Assembly: GCF_029873215.1 (NCBI RefSeq)
Contig: NZ_CP123620.1
Location: 3,348,001 to 3,412,000 of the forward strand
Direction: 5' to 3'
Origin: Nocardioides sp. BP30
GTDB lineage: Bacteria; Actinomycetota; Actinomycetes; Propionibacteriales; Nocardioidaceae
Length of the DNA stretch: 64,000 nt
The position numbers were made by a program, and so were the translations under genes. Shown here in pieces: positions 26,421-33,584 of the stretch. Position 1 is the stretch's first letter. Each line of letters opens with the position of its first letter. Under the pieces are notes generated by a model. The model did not search any database and was not told the origin of the DNA. It saw only the letters and a program-made list of their open reading frames with translations.

Positions 26421-27755
26421 ATGAGTGAGACGCCGGGCCCCGAGGACCCGCAGAACCCGCAGAACCCGTTCAAGGGCACGCCGTTCGAGGCTCTCTTCGG
26501 CGCCGGTGGCGGCCTTCCCGGCGGGATGGACCTGAGCCAGATCTTCGGTCAGATCCAGTCCCTCATGCAGCCCTACGACGGCCCGCTGAACTGGGACGTT
26601 GCCCTCGACACCGCCCGCAAGAACGCCGCCACCACCCCCGACCCGACGCCCACGCAGCGGCAGAAGGACGCCGTGGCCGACGCCGTACAGCTGGCGGACC
26701 ACTGGCTGGAGGAGACGACCGCGTTCCCCTCCGGCATCGTGACCGTCACCGCCTGGAGCAAGGCGGAGTGGATCGTGAACACGACCGACGTGTGGAAGCA
26801 GCTGGTCGAGCCGGTCGCGGAGTCGTCGGTCTCCTCCCTCTCCGGCGCGCTGCCCGCCGAGGTCGCGGCGATGGCCGGGCCGATGGCGGGCTTCCTCGGC
26901 AAGGCCGTGGGCGCCCTGCTCGCCAGTCAGGTCGGGTCGGGCCTCGGTGCCCTCGCGAACGAGGTGCTCAGCGTCTCCGACGTCGGCGTCCCGCTGGCCG
27001 CGCCCGGTCGGGCGGCGCTACTGCCGACCAACATCGCGCCGTTCGCCGAGGGTCTCGGCGTCAGCGAGGACGACGTGCTGCTCTACCTCGCACTGCGCGA
27101 GGCCGCCCACCAGCGCCTGTTCGCCGGGGTGCCCTGGCTGCGCGAGCACCTGATCGGCGCTGTGCGCGACTACGCGGCCGGGGTCGAGGTCAACCTGCAG
27201 GCCATCCAGGAGCGGGTCGAGGAGCAGATGCGGGGCGTGGACGTGAACAACCCCGAGTCGCTGCAGCAGCTGCTCGAGGGAGGCATGTTCGAGCTGCCCC
27301 AGTCGCCCAAGCAGAAGGCGGCGCTGGAGCGGTTGGAGATCGCTCTGGCGCTGGTCGAGGGCTGGGTCGACGAGGTGGTGGCTCTGGCTACCACCGACCG
27401 GATGCCCGCGGCGGGCAGGCTGCAGGAGGCCGTCCGTCGCCGCCGCGCCGCCGGCGGCCCGGCCGAGCAGGTCTTCGCCAACCTCGTCGGCCTGGAGCTG
27501 CGCCCCCGCCGCCTGCGCGACGCCGCGACGCTGTGGGGATCGCTGCGCACCCGCCAGGGCGTGGAGGCCCGCGACGGCGTGTGGATGTCGCCGGCGCTGC
27601 TGCCGACCTCGGCGGACCTGGACGACCCGCTCGGCTTCCGTGAAGGCGCCGAGGCGCCGGAGGCGCTGACCGAGGACGACTTCGACGCCGAGCTGCGCAA
27701 GCTGCTCGACGGTGGCTCGGGGCCCTCGGCGGGCGACGCCGGCGAGGACGTGTGA
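26421..27755 (+). CDS. Zincin-like hydrolase, F420-biosynthesis-associated family
   Basis: 444 aa, the DUF2342 family annotated as putative hydrolase or zinc-dependent metalloprotease and found in F420-making actinobacteria (I recall Rv3195). The central segment LREAAHQRLFAGVPWLREHL is the zincin helix; the first His of HExxH is Arg here (REAAH), so normal zinc binding is doubtful. PMAGFLGKAVGALLASQVGSGLGALA is a glycine-rich membrane-like helix. LRPRRLRDAATLWGSLRTRQGVEARDGVW is the conserved C-terminal part. Its stop overlaps the Nudix start. Confidence 0.85.
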   Translation: MSETPGPEDPQNPQNPFKGTPFEALFGAGGGLPGGMDLSQIFGQIQSLMQPYDGPLNWDVALDTARKNAATTPDPTPTQRQKDAVADAVQLADHWLEETTAFPSGIVTVTAWSKAEWIVNTTDVWKQLVEPVAESSVSSLSGALPAEVAAMAGPMAGFLGKAVGALLASQVGSGLGALANEVLSVSDVGVPLAAPGRAALLPTNIAPFAEGLGVSEDDVLLYLALREAAHQRLFAGVPWLREHLIGAVRDYAAGVEVNLQAIQERVEEQMRGVDVNNPESLQQLLEGGMFELPQSPKQKAALERLEIALALVEGWVDEVVALATTDRMPAAGRLQEAVRRRRAAGGPAEQVFANLVGLELRPRRLRDAATLWGSLRTRQGVEARDGVWMSPALLPTSADLDDPLGFREGAEAPEALTEDDFDAELRKLLDGGSGPSAGDAGEDV

Positions 27756-28309
27756 GCCTGCGCGAGGACGCGCTGCGGACCCTCGCCTCCTGGTCGCCGC
27801 CCACCGTGGGCCAGCAGGAGCTGCGGCAGCGCTACGTCGACTACCTGACCCGGCACGCCTCCGGCGTGCTGCGCGAGGACCGGCCCCACCACCTCACCGC
27901 CTCGACGCTGGTGCTCTCCGCCGACGGTGCGCAGGTGATGCTGACCCTGCACGCCAAGGCGCAGCGCTGGTTCCAGTTCGGCGGTCACCTGGAGCCGGGC
28001 GACGCCTCGCTGCTCGCCGCCGCCACCCGTGAGGCGTCCGAGGAATCCGGCCTGGCCGGCCTGACGCTCGATCCGGCGCCGGTGCAGCTCAGCGACCACG
28101 AGGTGCCGTTCTGCGGTCCGGGCGTGCACCACTACGACGTGCGCTTCGTCGCGGTGGCCGCCGCCGGCGCCGTACCCGCCGTCTCCGAGGAGTCCCTCGA
28201 CGTACGGTGGTTCCCGGTGGCGGCGCTGCCCAGCGAGGACCCGGACATGCTGGAGCTGATCGACCTGGCCCGCCGTCGCCTCGCCGAGACGTCACCTTTC
28301 GCCGGTTGA
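27752..28309 (+). CDS. Nudix hydrolase
   Basis: 185 aa. The Nudix box reads GGHLEPGDASLLAAATREASEESGL. The REASEE core Glu residues that bind Mg are present, but the first acidic position is Asp rather than Glu. The N-terminus (LRTLASWSPPTVGQQELRQRYVDYL) fits a subgroup of actinobacterial Nudix proteins that act on modified nucleotides or NDP compounds; the exact substrate is unclear. It starts with GTG, overlapping the previous stop by 4 nt, so the two are translationally coupled. Its last codons contain one copy of a 13-bp repeat. Confidence 0.85.
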   Translation: MSLREDALRTLASWSPPTVGQQELRQRYVDYLTRHASGVLREDRPHHLTASTLVLSADGAQVMLTLHAKAQRWFQFGGHLEPGDASLLAAATREASEESGLAGLTLDPAPVQLSDHEVPFCGPGVHHYDVRFVAVAAAGAVPAVSEESLDVRWFPVAALPSEDPDMLELIDLARRRLAETSPFAG

Positions 28310-28841
28310 GAGGTCACGTACGGCGGGTCGAGTGGCCACCGCTGTAGCGTCCCGCCCATGCGTAGCCTCCTGCGTCGGCTCTGGCCCACGCGCCGCTTCG
28401 GCCGGCCCGCCGGCGATGACATCTCCTACGCGCCGCGCTCCGACGGCCGCCCCCAACCGGGCGAGGTGTGCTGGGCCTGGGTGCCGTTCGAGGAGGACGC
28501 CACCCAGGGCAAGGACCGGCCCGTGCTGATCGTCGGGACACGCGGCTCGCAGTGGCTGGCCCTGATGCTGACCAGCAAGGACCACGACCGCGGAGCCCTC
28601 CAGCACGACCGCGACGGCGTCGCCACCGATCGCTTCGGCCACCGCTGGCTCGACATCGGCTCCGGAGGCTGGGACCGCTACCACCGCGCCAGCGAGATCC
28701 GGCTGGACCGGTTGCTGGTGCTCGACCACGTACGTCGGGAAGGGTCAGCGCTCGACCGACCTACCTTCGAGCGCGCCGTGGCGGCGGCGGGCCTCTCGAC
28801 CGGCCGAAGGTGACGTCTCGACCCGCGGAAGGTGACGTCTC
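28286..28841. repeat. 13-bp repeat at three gene ends around the PemK-like gene
   Basis: The core AAGGTGACGTCTC occurs at 28807-28819 and 28829-28841 in direct orientation, and inverted (GAGACGTCACCTT) at 28286-28298. The left copy extends to GAGACGTCACCTTTCGCCGG and resembles the first right copy over 20 bp with two mismatches. Copies sit in the last codons of the Nudix gene, across the PemK-like stop codon and just before the end of the M48 peptidase gene. Each contains the self-complementary GACGTC. Confidence 0.7.
28358..28813 (+). CDS. PemK/MazF-family protein without a visible antitoxin
   Basis: 151 aa. After a basic N-terminus the PemK/MazF fold is visible: PGEVCWAWVPFEEDATQGKDRPVLIVGTRGSQWLALMLTSKDHDR, with the KDRPVLIV strand as the family mark, then HRWLDIGSGGWDRYHRASEIRLDRLLVLDHVRR. 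Toxins of this class cut mRNA, but actinobacterial versions of this length are often solitary. No small antitoxin ORF is adjacent, so it may be a housekeeping or regulatory member. It is flanked by a 13-bp inverted repeat. Confidence 0.75.
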   Translation: MRSLLRRLWPTRRFGRPAGDDISYAPRSDGRPQPGEVCWAWVPFEEDATQGKDRPVLIVGTRGSQWLALMLTSKDHDRGALQHDRDGVATDRFGHRWLDIGSGGWDRYHRASEIRLDRLLVLDHVRREGSALDRPTFERAVAAAGLSTGRR

Positions 28842-28845
28842 GGCG

Positions 28846-29391
28846 TCAGTCGAGCTCGTCGCCGGGGGGCGCCTCCAGCCGGGCCGCGGCCGACCACCCG
28901 GCCAGGTAGCCCTTGGCGCGCTCGGCCTGCGGGAACCTGTCCACCCACCCCCAGAACCGGGCGTTGTGGTTCGGCTCGAACAGGTGGGCCAGCTCGTGCA
29001 CGAGCACGTAGTCCAGCACCCATGACGGCATGCCCTGCAGGCGCGCGGAGAGCCTGATGGTGCGGTCCAGTGGCGTGCAGGAGCCCCAGCGCGCATTCTG
29101 GTTCTCCACCCAGCGCACCGATTCCGGGATCGCGAGGCCGCCGAAGTAGCGGTCGGAGAGGCCGAGGGCTCGCTTGAGCAGGTCGGCATCGCTCGGCTTC
29201 CTGCGCTGCTCGGAGCGCTCGAGCCGGGCGACCATCGTCTCCACCCACTCCGCCTCCTGGCGGCGCGACATCGACGCCGGGATCAGCACCACGATGCGGT
29301 CGCCCTCGCGGTAGGCGGAGACGGTCCGCCGACGGCGCTTGCTCCGGCGTACCTCCACCTCCGGCCGAGCGGCGGCAGCGGCGGGGTCCAT
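28846..29391 (-). CDS. M48-type (YgjP/DUF45) metallopeptidase
   Basis: 181 aa. Zinc site VHELAHLFEPNHNARFW: HELAH supplies two His ligands and NHNARFW the third, as in the YgjP/DUF45 group. RWVENQNARWGSCTPLDRTIRLSARL is the other family block. It is cytoplasmic, with no signal peptide. The ATG at 29391 is used; the longer upstream frame is a shadow of the PHP gene. The biological substrate is unknown. Confidence 0.85.
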   Translation of the reverse strand: MDPAAAAARPEVEVRRSKRRRRTVSAYREGDRIVVLIPASMSRRQEAEWVETMVARLERSEQRRKPSDADLLKRALGLSDRYFGGLAIPESVRWVENQNARWGSCTPLDRTIRLSARLQGMPSWVLDYVLVHELAHLFEPNHNARFWGWVDRFPQAERAKGYLAGWSAAARLEAPPGDELD

Positions 29392-29401
29392 GAGGTGCAA
29401 A

Positions 29402-30451
29402 CTACCCGTTGGCCCAGGCCAGGAGGCGCTCCCTGGGCCAGGTGTTGACGATCCGGTCGGGATCGATGCCGACCGCCTCGGCCCGCTCGCACCCCAGGAC
29501 GAGGAAGTCGAGCTGCCCCGGTGCGTGCGCGTCGGAGTCGATCGAGAACAGGCAGCCGAGGTCGCGGGCGATCTCCAGCAGCCGGGTCGGCGGGTCCCGC
29601 CGCTCGGGCCGGGAGTTGATCTCCACCGCGACACCGTGCTCGGCACAGGCGCCGAAGACCGCCTTCGCGTCGAAGGTCGAGCCGGGCCGGGTGCCGCGTC
29701 CACCCGTGACCAGCCGGCCGGTGCAGTGACCCAGCACGTTCATGCGGGTGGTGGAGATGGCGGTGACCATCCTCCTGGTCATCGCCGCCTTCTCCATCGC
29801 GAGCTTGGAGTGGACGCTGGCCACCCGCAGGTCGAGCCGCTCCAGCATCGCATCGGTCTGGTCCAGACCACCGTCGTCGAGGATGTCCACCTCGATGCCC
29901 TTCAGCAGGGTGAAGTCCCCCGCCCCGGAGGTCGCGATGTGCTCGTTGACCGCCTCCACCACACCCAGCTGCTTGGTCAGCCGCTCCACGGAGAGCCCCC
30001 GTGCCACCTTGAGTCGCGGCGAGTGGTCGGTGAGCACCAGGTACTCATGGCCCAGCTCCATCGCGGTGAACGCCATCTCCTCGATCGGAGAGCCACCGTC
30101 GGACCAGTCGGAGTGGGAGTGGAGGTCCCCGCGCAGCCGGGCTCGCAGCTCCGCTCCCCCGGCGCTGAGCGGGCCACCGTGCGTGCGTTCGGCGTCGGCC
30201 AGCCGCGTCGGTACGCCGCCGGCGAGCGCCTCGGCGATCACCGCTGCAGTGCTCGAACCGACACCGGGCAGGTCCGTGAGCGTGCGGGCGGCCACCCGCT
30301 CGCGCAGCTCCCGGTCGCCCAGCGGCAGGATCGCCGCGGCAGCGGCCCGGAACGCCTTGACCTTGTAGGTGTCCTCGCGGCCGCGCTCGAGCAGGAAGGC
30401 GATCCGGCGCAGCGCCGCGACCGGTCCTGCGTCGTACTCATGCTCCGACAC
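29402..30451 (-). CDS. PHP-domain protein with HhH N-terminus (PolX-like)
   Basis: 349 aa. The N-terminal 90 residues form a DNA-polymerase-X/HhH-like module (VAALRRIAFLLERGREDTYKVKAFRAAAAAI, then LTDLPGVGSSTAAVIAEAL). A PHP phosphoesterase domain follows with the metal motifs GDLHSHSDWSDG, VLTDHS, LLKGIEVDIL, VASVHS, NVLGHCTGR and FSIDSDAHA. It resembles PolX without its polymerase core, so it may be a nuclease or phosphatase acting on damaged DNA ends. It ends 10 bp before the M48 peptidase start. Confidence 0.88.
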   Translation of the reverse strand: MSEHEYDAGPVAALRRIAFLLERGREDTYKVKAFRAAAAAILPLGDRELRERVAARTLTDLPGVGSSTAAVIAEALAGGVPTRLADAERTHGGPLSAGGAELRARLRGDLHSHSDWSDGGSPIEEMAFTAMELGHEYLVLTDHSPRLKVARGLSVERLTKQLGVVEAVNEHIATSGAGDFTLLKGIEVDILDDGGLDQTDAMLERLDLRVASVHSKLAMEKAAMTRRMVTAISTTRMNVLGHCTGRLVTGGRGTRPGSTFDAKAVFGACAEHGVAVEINSRPERRDPPTRLLEIARDLGCLFSIDSDAHAPGQLDFLVLGCERAEAVGIDPDRIVNTWPRERLLAWANG

Positions 30452-30682
30452 GCCGCTCCTCGATCAGGTATTTCTCCTCCACAGCCCGTGGAGATCCGTC
30501 CGTGCAGGTCAGCGCGGGATCCGTCGCCGCCGCCCTCCAGGATTCCACAGCGTCGTCCCCGGTTGCGCACAGTTCCTCCACGGCGAACGGCGAGTTGTCA
30601 CCAGGCTTTCCACAAGACCGTCCACAGGCTGAGGATGGCCGGCGTTGACCCGTCCCGGCGGACCTCCTAGGTTCGTGTTCAG

Positions 30683-30758
30683 AGGAGACCCCCGGCGCCG
30701 CCGGACGTCCTTCGCAAGGGGAAGGCGAAGGACGATCCAGGCACCGGGGGTCTCTCCT
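30683..30758. ncRNA. Nested-stem structured RNA candidate
   Basis: A 76-nt element with two co-axial helices. The outer arms GGAGACCCCCGG (30684-30695) and CCGGGGGTCTC (30744-30754) give 11 contiguous pairs. The inner arms GTCCTTCGC (30707-30715) and GCGAAGGAC (30725-30733) give 9 pairs closing the loop AAGGGGAAG. It sits in a 487-bp gap (30452-30938) between a divergent gene and the DUF5679 gene, and ahead of a plausible promoter for the latter, so it is not simply that gene's leader. It matches neither SRP RNA nor 6C RNA as I know them. The strand is undetermined. Confidence 0.45.
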
Positions 30759-30816
30759 ATGCCCCGCACGGCGGAATCCACGCTGCGACACGCGGAAAAC
30801 ACGCGTGCCGCCCGTG

Positions 30817-30847
30817 TTGCGCAACGCGGCCCTGTGTGCCGTAAGGT
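30817..30847 (+). promoter_or_regulatory. Possible promoter of the DUF5679 gene
   Basis: TTGCGC (30817-30822) and TAAGGT (30842-30847) with a 19-bp spacer, resembling -35 and -10 boxes of the housekeeping sigma factor. It lies about 90 bp before the start codon. This is a pattern match only. Confidence 0.3.
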
Positions 30848-30938
30848 CGATGCGGCTGCGGCAGACGCCGTGGGCACCGGCGGGCTTCCCTCTCAGACCC
30901 CGTCGCGACGACCAAGAGAAATAGGCAAGGAGGCCGTC

Positions 30939-31097
30939 ATGGCGGAGAGCTGGAGCGGCGAGTTTTACTGCGTCAAGTGCAAGGAGAAGCGCGAGGCGAC
31001 CGGTGAGATCAAGGTGAACGACAAGGGCACGAAGATGGCCAAGGCCGTCTGCCCGGTCTGTGGCACCAACCTCAACCGGATCCTCGGCAAGGCCTAG
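30939..31097 (+). CDS. DUF5679 zinc-ribbon protein
   Basis: 52 aa. It is a minimal zinc ribbon: FYCVKCKEKREA and VCPVCGTNLNR supply two CxxC knuckles, separated by a basic strand GEIKVNDKGTKMAKA. Similar short proteins are widespread in actinobacteria and are abundant, possibly ribosome- or nucleic-acid-associated; the role is unproven. A strong AAGGAGG ribosome site precedes the ATG, and a strong terminator follows, so it is a monocistronic unit. Confidence 0.88.
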   Translation: MAESWSGEFYCVKCKEKREATGEIKVNDKGTKMAKAVCPVCGTNLNRILGKA

Positions 31098-31130
31098 GCC
31101 CTGCCTTCGCGTACCTCGAGCGAAGACTTC

Positions 31131-31157
31131 GACCCCCAGGCCCTCGGCCTGGGGGTC
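31131..31157 (+). terminator. Terminator of the DUF5679 gene
   Basis: Perfect 12-bp stem GACCCCCAGGCC / GGCCTGGGGGTC with a CTC loop, followed by GTTCGTCT. It is 34 bp after the stop codon. Confidence 0.85.
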
Positions 31158-31220
31158 GTTCGTCTCCTGTCCTTCGACGACGCCACCATCGGCTGACCCC
31201 CGCCCGCTACCGTGCCGGTC

Positions 31221-31763
31221 ATGCGGACTCCGATGTTCACCCATGACCTCGGTGGTGGTCTCGCCCTGGCGCTACGCGATCTCTCCACGGTGGAGCGGAT
31301 GCACGACCTGACGGTGAAGAACCTGGAGCGCCTGCGCTCGTGGGAGCCGTGGGCGCACGCGGAGCCGGATGTGGAGGGCTTGAGAGCGTTCACGCGGCAG
31401 GGCATGACCGCGTGGGTCGAGGGTCGCAGCATCCCCTGCGTCATCGTCGTCGACGGGGTCGCCGTCGGGGCGGCTGGCGCAACCATCGACGACTACGCGC
31501 AGACCGCCGAACTGGGCTACTGGATCGATGCCGACCACGAGGGGCGGGGTGCGGTGTCACGAGCCGTTTCCGCGCTGCTCACCGAGTTGTTCCACCAGCG
31601 TGGGATCCGGCGGGCCGAGATTCGCACCGGTACCGAGAACGCCAGGAGTCGTGCCGTGGCCGAGCGCCTCGGCTTCGCGCATGAAGGAACGTTGCGGGCA
31701 GCCCTGCAGGTGGGCGACGCCCGGCAGGATGTCGCCGTCTACGGTCTCCTCGCGGAGCCCTAG
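31221..31763 (+). CDS. GNAT acetyltransferase (RimJ/RimL type)
   Basis: 180 aa. It has the RimJ/RimL layout: LALRDLSTVERMHDLTVKNLERLRSWEPW at the N-terminus, AELGYWIDADHEGRGAVSRAVSALLTELF as the acetyl-CoA-binding motif A (loop HEGRGA), and NARSRAVAERLGFAHEGTLR as motif B. The best studied members acetylate N-termini of ribosomal proteins, but the substrate here may be another amine. The ATG at 31221 is preferred over a GTG three codons earlier. Confidence 0.88.
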   Translation: MRTPMFTHDLGGGLALALRDLSTVERMHDLTVKNLERLRSWEPWAHAEPDVEGLRAFTRQGMTAWVEGRSIPCVIVVDGVAVGAAGATIDDYAQTAELGYWIDADHEGRGAVSRAVSALLTELFHQRGIRRAEIRTGTENARSRAVAERLGFAHEGTLRAALQVGDARQDVAVYGLLAEP

Positions 31764-31857
31764 GCAGATGTCGTGACGGATCAGACGCCTCAGGCCTGGT
31801 CCCGCAACCTGTGGATGAGGCGCCACGCTCGCGGCGGATCCGTGTGACAGTGGGCGG

Positions 31858-32631
31858 GTGAGCCTCCGCCTGCGCCCCGGTCTGGTCGTCGTACGTCGCG
31901 ACGACCGCCACCTGCAGGTAGGGCTCGAACCGCCGCGGCGGGCGGTGCTGGCCGACCTACCCGAGGTGCGGGCCCTGCTCGACGACCTGCAGCACGGTCG
32001 GCCGCTGGGATCGCTTCCGCCCAATGCCGGCGCCGCACTCGCGCAGCTGCAGCGGGCGGGCCTGGTCGGCCCACCCCCACCGACGCAGCCGACCCCGGCG
32101 CCGTCGGTGGTGCTGAGCGGTCCGCGTGCACTCACCGACGCCGCGTCGGTGCGCCTGCGGGACAGCGGTGTCCGGATCGCAACGGAGGAGCCGCAGGGAA
32201 CGGTGCACCTGCTCCTGGCCCACGGCGCGCTGCGGCGCGATCTCACCGACCGGCTGCTGCGCGAGGGCACCGCCCACCTCATCGCTGTCGCCACTGCCTG
32301 GGGGTGGGAGCTGGGACCCTTCGTCGTCCCCGGGCAGACGGCGTGCCTGCGCTGCGCGGATGCCGCCCGCAGCGAGCGCGATCCCCGCTACGGCCTCGTG
32401 CTCGACCAGCTGGCGCGAGCCGCCGTGGCACCGGTGCTGAACCCAGCCGTGCTGGCGATCGGGCTCGGCTGGGTCGCCCGCGACCTCCTCGCCCATGCCC
32501 GCGGGGAGCAGCCGAGCACCTGGTCGGCCACCGTGCGGTTGAGCGACGCTGCGGCCGACGCCCCGCTCACCGAACAGCGGTGGCTGCGGCACCCGCACTG
32601 CGGCTGCGCCTGGGACGCCCTGGCGGGGTGA
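31858..32631 (+). CDS. Orphan TOMM cyclodehydratase-like (ThiF/E1-like) protein
   Basis: 257 aa. An N-terminal winged-helix-like segment (LRPGLVVVRRDDRHLQVGLEPPRRAVLADLPEVRALLDDL) resembles the leader-peptide-binding domain of TOMM cyclodehydratases. An E1/ThiF-like region with PFVVPGQTACLRCADAARSERDP and HPHCGCAWD then supplies two Cys pairs that would bind zinc. It is much shorter than working C-D proteins, and no YcaO enzyme or precursor peptide is nearby. I recall a related protein in the same place in mycobacteria (near Rv3196), suggesting a conserved housekeeping role rather than a peptide natural product. The start is GTG. Confidence 0.7.
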   Translation: MSLRLRPGLVVVRRDDRHLQVGLEPPRRAVLADLPEVRALLDDLQHGRPLGSLPPNAGAALAQLQRAGLVGPPPPTQPTPAPSVVLSGPRALTDAASVRLRDSGVRIATEEPQGTVHLLLAHGALRRDLTDRLLREGTAHLIAVATAWGWELGPFVVPGQTACLRCADAARSERDPRYGLVLDQLARAAVAPVLNPAVLAIGLGWVARDLLAHARGEQPSTWSATVRLSDAAADAPLTEQRWLRHPHCGCAWDALAG

Positions 32632-32633
32632 GG

Positions 32634-32798
32634 TCACCACCACTCGGAGTCGAGCTTGCCCTCCATGGCGCGCAGGTGCTGTCGCGAACACTCCGCGCAG
32701 AACCACTTCGTCCGCCCGCGCTCGACAGCGGTCGACCAGGTGAGGAGAGCCGTCGGGTCCTCCTCGACGCGACCGCAGTGGTCGCAGGTGCGTGCCAT
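32634..32798 (-). CDS. Small zinc-ribbon protein
   Basis: 54 aa, easily missed because of its length. The N-terminus is MARTCDHCGRVEEDPTALLT and a second knuckle is KWFCAECSRQHLRAMEGKL, ending DSEWW. The two CxxC pairs would bind one zinc. It converges on the TOMM-like gene, its stop lying 2 bp after that gene's stop. I recall similar 55-60-aa proteins in this position in other actinobacteria. Function unknown. Confidence 0.75.
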   Translation of the reverse strand: MARTCDHCGRVEEDPTALLTWSTAVERGRTKWFCAECSRQHLRAMEGKLDSEWW

Positions 32799-32835
32799 GA
32801 CGCCAATCTAGGCGCCTCCTCGTGCCTCGAACATG

Positions 32836-32872
32836 GATCTGCCCGTCCGAGTCGGACTCGGACGGGCAGATC
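32836..32872. terminator. 37-bp near-perfect palindrome (terminator-like)
   Basis: Two 18-bp arms, GATCTGCCCGTCCGAGTC (32836-32853) and its exact complement (32855-32872), separated by one base. As RNA it would form a stem of about 16 pairs. It lies 73 bp past the stop of the minus-strand small protein at 32945, so it probably ends that transcript. Confidence 0.7.
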
Positions 32873-32944
32873 GTTCACACTCCCGCGATCAGGGGTGTCG
32901 GAGGCGGCCGGTCGCCGGCTGCAGCCGGCGCGACCGCCCCACGC

Positions 32945-33109
32945 TCACAGGACGCGGGCCAGGGCCAGCCGCGCCTGCTGTGCCGCCTTCTCCGCCTTGC
33001 GGCTGAGCCGGCGGGCCCGGGTCACGGCGCGAGCCCGGCGCCACTGCTGCGCCTCTCCCAGGCGCGCGGACATTTGCGCGCGCGCCAGATCTTCGAACAT
33101 CAAGTTCAT
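32945..33109 (-). CDS. Small basic helical protein
   Basis: 54 aa, starting MNLMFEDLARAQMSARLGEA and continuing as an Arg/Ala-rich amphipathic helix (RRARAVTRARRLSRKAEKAA). It has a good AGGAG ribosome site before the ATG at 33109; a longer start at 33139 lacks one. The pattern MNxMxExLARxxxxxRxxEA recurs in small actinobacterial proteins of unknown role. Its high positive charge suggests nucleic-acid or membrane binding. Confidence 0.7.
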   Translation of the reverse strand: MNLMFEDLARAQMSARLGEAQQWRRARAVTRARRLSRKAEKAAQQARLALARVL

Positions 33110-33204
33110 GGTGTTGCTCCTGATTCGGTCAGTCTTCATGTCAGTTCTCGTGTGTCCAGAGGTGGTGCTTGCGGTTCGGTCGGGTCAGGGTGTCGCTGTC
33201 GTGA

Positions 33205-33504
33205 TCACGCGGCGACGTCGGACTTGCGCGGACGGCCACGCGGGCGCTTGCGCGGGATCACGATCCCCTGGAGGAAGAGCTCCCCACCCCAGACGCCCCA
33301 GGGCTCACGCCGGTTGAGGGCGCCCTCCAGGCAGAGCTCCTGGACCGGGCATGCCTGGCACAGGGCCTTGGCGAACTCGACGTCGTGCGGCGATTCGGCG
33401 AACCACAGCTCCGGGTTGTTCGCCCGGCACGGCAACAGCTCGTCGTCGACCCGATCGGCCTCGTCGTGGAGCAGACCGAGCGTGGGCTCGAGTACGGCGG
33501 TCAT
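33205..33504 (-). CDS. whiB7: WhiB7, iron-sulfur transcription factor for antibiotic resistance
   Basis: 99 aa. Four cluster Cys (C26, C49, C52, C58), the GVWGGE turn (70-75) that contacts sigma-A, and an RGRPRK AT-hook near the C-terminus, which separates WhiB7 from other Wbl proteins. WhiB7 binds sigma-A and activates drug-resistance genes, and its own promoter, when translation is disturbed. AAAGGAGG precedes the ATG. Upstream on the same strand are a terminator, a 74-codon ORF and an AT-rich promoter, which together look like the known whiB7 attenuation leader. Linkage to uvrD2 is conserved in actinobacteria. Confidence 0.95.
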   Translation of the reverse strand: MTAVLEPTLGLLHDEADRVDDELLPCRANNPELWFAESPHDVEFAKALCQACPVQELCLEGALNRREPWGVWGGELFLQGIVIPRKRPRGRPRKSDVAA

Positions 33505-33551
33505 GTGTCACCTCCTTTCACTGACCTGATCGCGGTGTGTGTTTCGGACAT
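33501..33551 (-). other. Possible second leader ORF overlapping the whiB7 start
   Basis: A 16-codon frame MSETHTAIRSVKGGDT whose TGA overlaps the whiB7 ATG (ATGA). Its ATG has no ribosome site, so it may not be translated unless by leaky or coupled initiation. The whiB7 Shine-Dalgarno lies inside it. Confidence 0.25.
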
Positions 33552-33584
33552 CTGTGGGTGCGGCCCGCGGGTGCTGTCGAGCTC

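Noticed and set aside
28358..28813. Complete toxin-antitoxin module
   Set aside because: No antitoxin-like ORF precedes or follows the PemK-like gene; the upstream neighbour is a Nudix hydrolase.
30475..30626. Cluster of DnaA-box-like TCCACA words (for example CCGTCCACA at 30618)
   Set aside because: Only four loose matches in 150 bp, with no dnaA/dnaN or AT-rich unwinding region; chance is enough to explain them.
30683..30758. SRP RNA or 6C RNA
   Set aside because: It lacks the GGAAG/GCAGC SRP core and has no C-rich loops; left as an unassigned structured RNA.
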